From Sphingomonas alba (GTDB lineage Bacteria > Pseudomonadota > Alphaproteobacteria > Sphingomonadales > Sphingomonadaceae), in NCBI RefSeq assembly GCF_023516555.1, contig NZ_JAMGBD010000002.1, positions 434,001 to 498,000 on the forward strand: a DNA stretch of 64,000 bases. Reading direction: 5' to 3'. The notes below the pieces were generated by a model. It was not told the DNA's origin. It was given only the letters and a program-made list of their open reading frames with translations, and made no database searches. Positions 62,040-64,000 of this stretch are shown piece after piece (the stretch's first letter is position 1; each line of letters begins with the position of its first letter). A program made the translations under genes and the position numbers.

Positions 62040-63020
62040 TCAGGCGGCGAGGCGCACGAAGGACAAGGGCGCAGCGGTGCGCAGGTTGATTGGGCGCCCC
62101 GGCTCGGCGCGAAAGATCTCGCCGTCGAGGATGAGTTCGGAACTGTCGCCCTCGATGTTGATCTCTCTCGCTTCCTCGAAGTGCACACCGCGCACTGGCG
62201 TACGTCCGACCTTGCCGCCGATGGTCGCGAGTAGCCCGCGAAGCATCGTCATCCGCTCCCCCTCGACTGCCAGCAGCCTAAGGCGGCCCTGCTGGCGTCC
62301 GGAAAGCTCGGCCGAAAGCAGCAGCTTGTCGAGAGTGGTCACCGCGAGCAGCGAGAAACGGCCCGTAAGTCGGTTTTCATTTCCCGACAGCGACACGCTG
62401 AGCGGCTTTGGATCGGACGGCAAGAAAGCCGCGCGAATGCCGAGCGCCATTTTCGCGAACGCCGCTATCGCAGTCAAAGCGTGCGCGATCCCATTTGGCA
62501 GGCCGAGCGGATAGATCCTGTCACGGCAGTAGAGCATCGTCTCGGCAAGGCCTGCACCGCCAAGGAACATGCCGATCACGGGCCTTTGTTCGTCGGCGCC
62601 AAGACGCAGCGCGATCAGCTCGCGTTCAACAGTATGCGGCTTCAAGTCGCTGCGCGCGAGCTCGATCAATTTCTCGAGGGCGGCAATCGGGTCGCCGCGC
62701 GCGCCGAGCTCGATCGCGATCAGGTTAGTCTTGCCGCTGGGCAGCACGGCAACCGGGGGCCGATCGTCAAGGTGGAAGTGCCCACCGTTGTACAGCTCGG
62801 TCAAGGCCGCCTGGACGGTGCCGTCGCCGCCGTTGATAACCAGCAAGGTCGGGTTGACCAAGGCGATCGTCTTCATCGCCTCGCCGATCTGCTGGCCATG
62901 TTCCACTTCGTAGTGGAAGACGTCCGGGTGCGAGGCGCAATAGGCACGGATGCGCGGCAACTGCGCGATGTTGCCCGTCGAGCGGGGGTTGGACAGAAGA
63001 GCTATACGCGCACGCGACAT
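62040..63020 (-). CDS. Ceramide-kinase-like (DAGK-catalytic-domain) lipid kinase
   Basis: 326 residues. The kinase motif VINGGDGTVQAAL (Gly-Gly-Asp-Gly) near residue 80 is the diacylglycerol/sphingosine kinase signature. GAGGTGAG precedes the ATG at 63020 and supports it over an upstream TTG. Neighbourhood with Spt and CerR-like genes points to the bacterial ceramide kinase CpgB of Caulobacter rather than to diacylglycerol kinase. The substrate needs a test. Confidence 0.8.
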   Translation of the reverse strand: MSRARIALLSNPRSTGNIAQLPRIRAYCASHPDVFHYEVEHGQQIGEAMKTIALVNPTLLVINGGDGTVQAALTELYNGGHFHLDDRPPVAVLPSGKTNLIAIELGARGDPIAALEKLIELARSDLKPHTVERELIALRLGADEQRPVIGMFLGGAGLAETMLYCRDRIYPLGLPNGIAHALTAIAAFAKMALGIRAAFLPSDPKPLSVSLSGNENRLTGRFSLLAVTTLDKLLLSAELSGRQQGRLRLLAVEGERMTMLRGLLATIGGKVGRTPVRGVHFEEAREINIEGDSSELILDGEIFRAEPGRPINLRTAAPLSFVRLAA

Positions 63021-63210
63021 CAAATACTCACCTCACTGGCCGAACGCAGCACTGCCGCCAGCGCAACGCCTGATGCGCAAAAGATCGGCAGGGAAGAAAT
63101 CGGCATGATTTTACCACTCGGTTCGCTATAGCCACCGAGGGAACGCATGGGCCGGGGAACCGGCTGCGGTCCCCCGCTAGTGTCCTTTCCGAGCGCTTTG
63201 CGGCCAAATC

Positions 63211-64000
63211 ATGGTGTTGGGACGACGAAAGTTGCGCAAGGCGTCACTGATCGACCGTTATATGGCTCGCAGTATTGCCGTGCCCTTGCTGGGCACGTTG
63301 CTGCTGGCCGCCATGCTGCTGGTCCTCGAGAAGATGCTTCGGCTGTTCGATTTCGTCGTCAACGCCGGTGGCCCGGTCAGCGTCGTCTGGCGGATGCTCG
63401 CGAACCTGCTGCCCGAATATTTCTCGCTGGGAATACCGATCGGCCTGATGCTCGGCATCCTGCTGGCTTTCCGCAAACTGGCGCTCTCTTCGGAACTGGA
63501 CGCTTTGCGCGGGGTCGGCGCGAGCTACGGCCGCTTGCTGAAGGTGCCGTACATCTTCGCCGGCATATTGCTCATCGTGAACCTGCTGATTGTCGGCTGG
63601 GTCGAGCCCTACTCGCGTTACCGGTACGAAGGCTTGCGTTTCGACCTGCGCTCAGGCGCCCTTGGCGCGGCGATCAAAGTCGGCGAATTCAACCAGCTCG
63701 GCAAGCGTATGACCCTCCGGATCGACCGCAGCGCTGACAGTGGAACACAGCTCGGCGGCATCTTCATCGCCCTCAACGACAAGTCGGGCACGCAGATTTC
63801 CGCGACGGCACAGGAAGGGCGCTTCTTCGCCACCGATGACCCGGATACGATTATCTTCCGCCTGAAGAGGGGCCGGCTGGTTCAGGATGCGCCGAACTAT
63901 CCGACGCCGCGCACCTTGGCCTTCGACAGCTATGACTTGCCCATCAACCTTCCGGCGGTCGATCAATTCCGGAAGCGGGGCGAGCAGGAGGAATTGTTCC
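63211..64000 (+). CDS. LptF/LptG-family LPS-export permease (partial, cut by window end)
   Basis: At least 263 residues visible; the gene runs past the right edge of the window. It starts MVLGRRKLRKASLIDRYM, with N-terminal membrane helices (LLGTLLLAAMLLVLEKMLRL, LLPEYFSLGIPIGLMLGILLAF) then a periplasmic domain with beta strands (from about residue 145). This is the YjgP/YjgQ layout of the LPS-transport ABC permease. Its position beside sphingolipid genes may link lipid export to glycosphingolipid transport. Confidence 0.85.
   Translation, partial: MVLGRRKLRKASLIDRYMARSIAVPLLGTLLLAAMLLVLEKMLRLFDFVVNAGGPVSVVWRMLANLLPEYFSLGIPIGLMLGILLAFRKLALSSELDALRGVGASYGRLLKVPYIFAGILLIVNLLIVGWVEPYSRYRYEGLRFDLRSGALGAAIKVGEFNQLGKRMTLRIDRSADSGTQLGGIFIALNDKSGTQISATAQEGRFFATDDPDTIIFRLKRGRLVQDAPNYPTPRTLAFDSYDLPINLPAVDQFRKRGEQEELF

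Overview
The window is high-GC DNA from an alphaproteobacterium, most likely a sphingomonad (Sphingomonadaceae or a close family). The evidence is gene content: a bacterial sphingolipid locus (acyl carrier protein, serine palmitoyltransferase, CerR-like reductase, ceramide-kinase-like and nucleotidyltransferase-like genes), two large TonB-dependent receptors with two stand-alone TonB proteins, DUF3297 and DUF1223 proteins, a rplU-rpmA-GNAT order, and dispersed palindromes typical of sphingomonad intergenic DNA. Most of it reads as chromosomal core. No rRNA, CRISPR array, transposase or complete prophage was seen.

Layout. 0-2.6 kb: CmpX-like channel protein, YjbR-like protein and an RNase-H-fold DUF429-like protein, then tRNA-Thr(TGT). 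2.8-7.2 kb: threonine synthase and a CDF zinc-type exporter on the minus strand, divergent from a ZnuD-like TonB receptor with a candidate Zur half-palindrome between them. 7.2-9 kb: a structured, terminator-bounded stretch, a dispersed palindrome, three small secreted Cys-rich proteins and a frameshifted aquaporin. 9-11 kb: an orphan PAS/DHp protein and two membrane-protein genes. 11-13 kb: a psp operon (small peptide, PspA, PspC, PspB-like) behind a good sigma-54 promoter and ending in a strong terminator. 13-24 kb: a giant beta-propeller/amidohydrolase, TonB, the branched-chain 2-oxoacid dehydrogenase E1a-E1b-E2 operon and a second TonB receptor.

24-39 kb is metabolic: methyltransferase, AzoR with a divergent HxlR regulator, an MFS carrier, an AceE-like transketolase with MaoC, CitE-like lyase, alcohol dehydrogenase and acetyl-CoA synthetase in one run, then an MHS-type transporter with an unusual extra domain, 6-phosphogluconolactonase, TonB and thiolase. 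39.4-45.2 kb holds the most unusual block: a membrane-anchored protein built of about forty degenerate 10-residue repeats, a secreted 1042-residue protein combining a gluzincin-type HExxH site, a beta-propeller and a probable C-terminal beta-barrel, and a PrsW-family intramembrane protease. The last two are 7 bp apart. I propose this as the best candidate for an undescribed envelope system.

45-55 kb: HspQ, tRNA-Ser(CGA) with a second copy of its 3' end exactly 120 bp downstream, DUF1223, an AT-rich islet with a small membrane protein, rplU-rpmA-GNAT, and then about 6 kb of accessory genes (Tat-exported M61-like peptidase, ferritin-like hydrolase with TetR, VOC, LysR/peroxiredoxin, EamA) lying between the GNAT gene and obgE. 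55-64 kb: obgE overlaps the CerR-like gene, followed by ACP and Spt, with a convergent PycTM-like membrane protein gene in between. After a hybrid histidine kinase come the ceramide-kinase-like and nucleotidyltransferase-like pair on the minus strand, and an LptF/G-type permease cut by the window end. This joins sphingolipid synthesis with outer-membrane lipid export functions.
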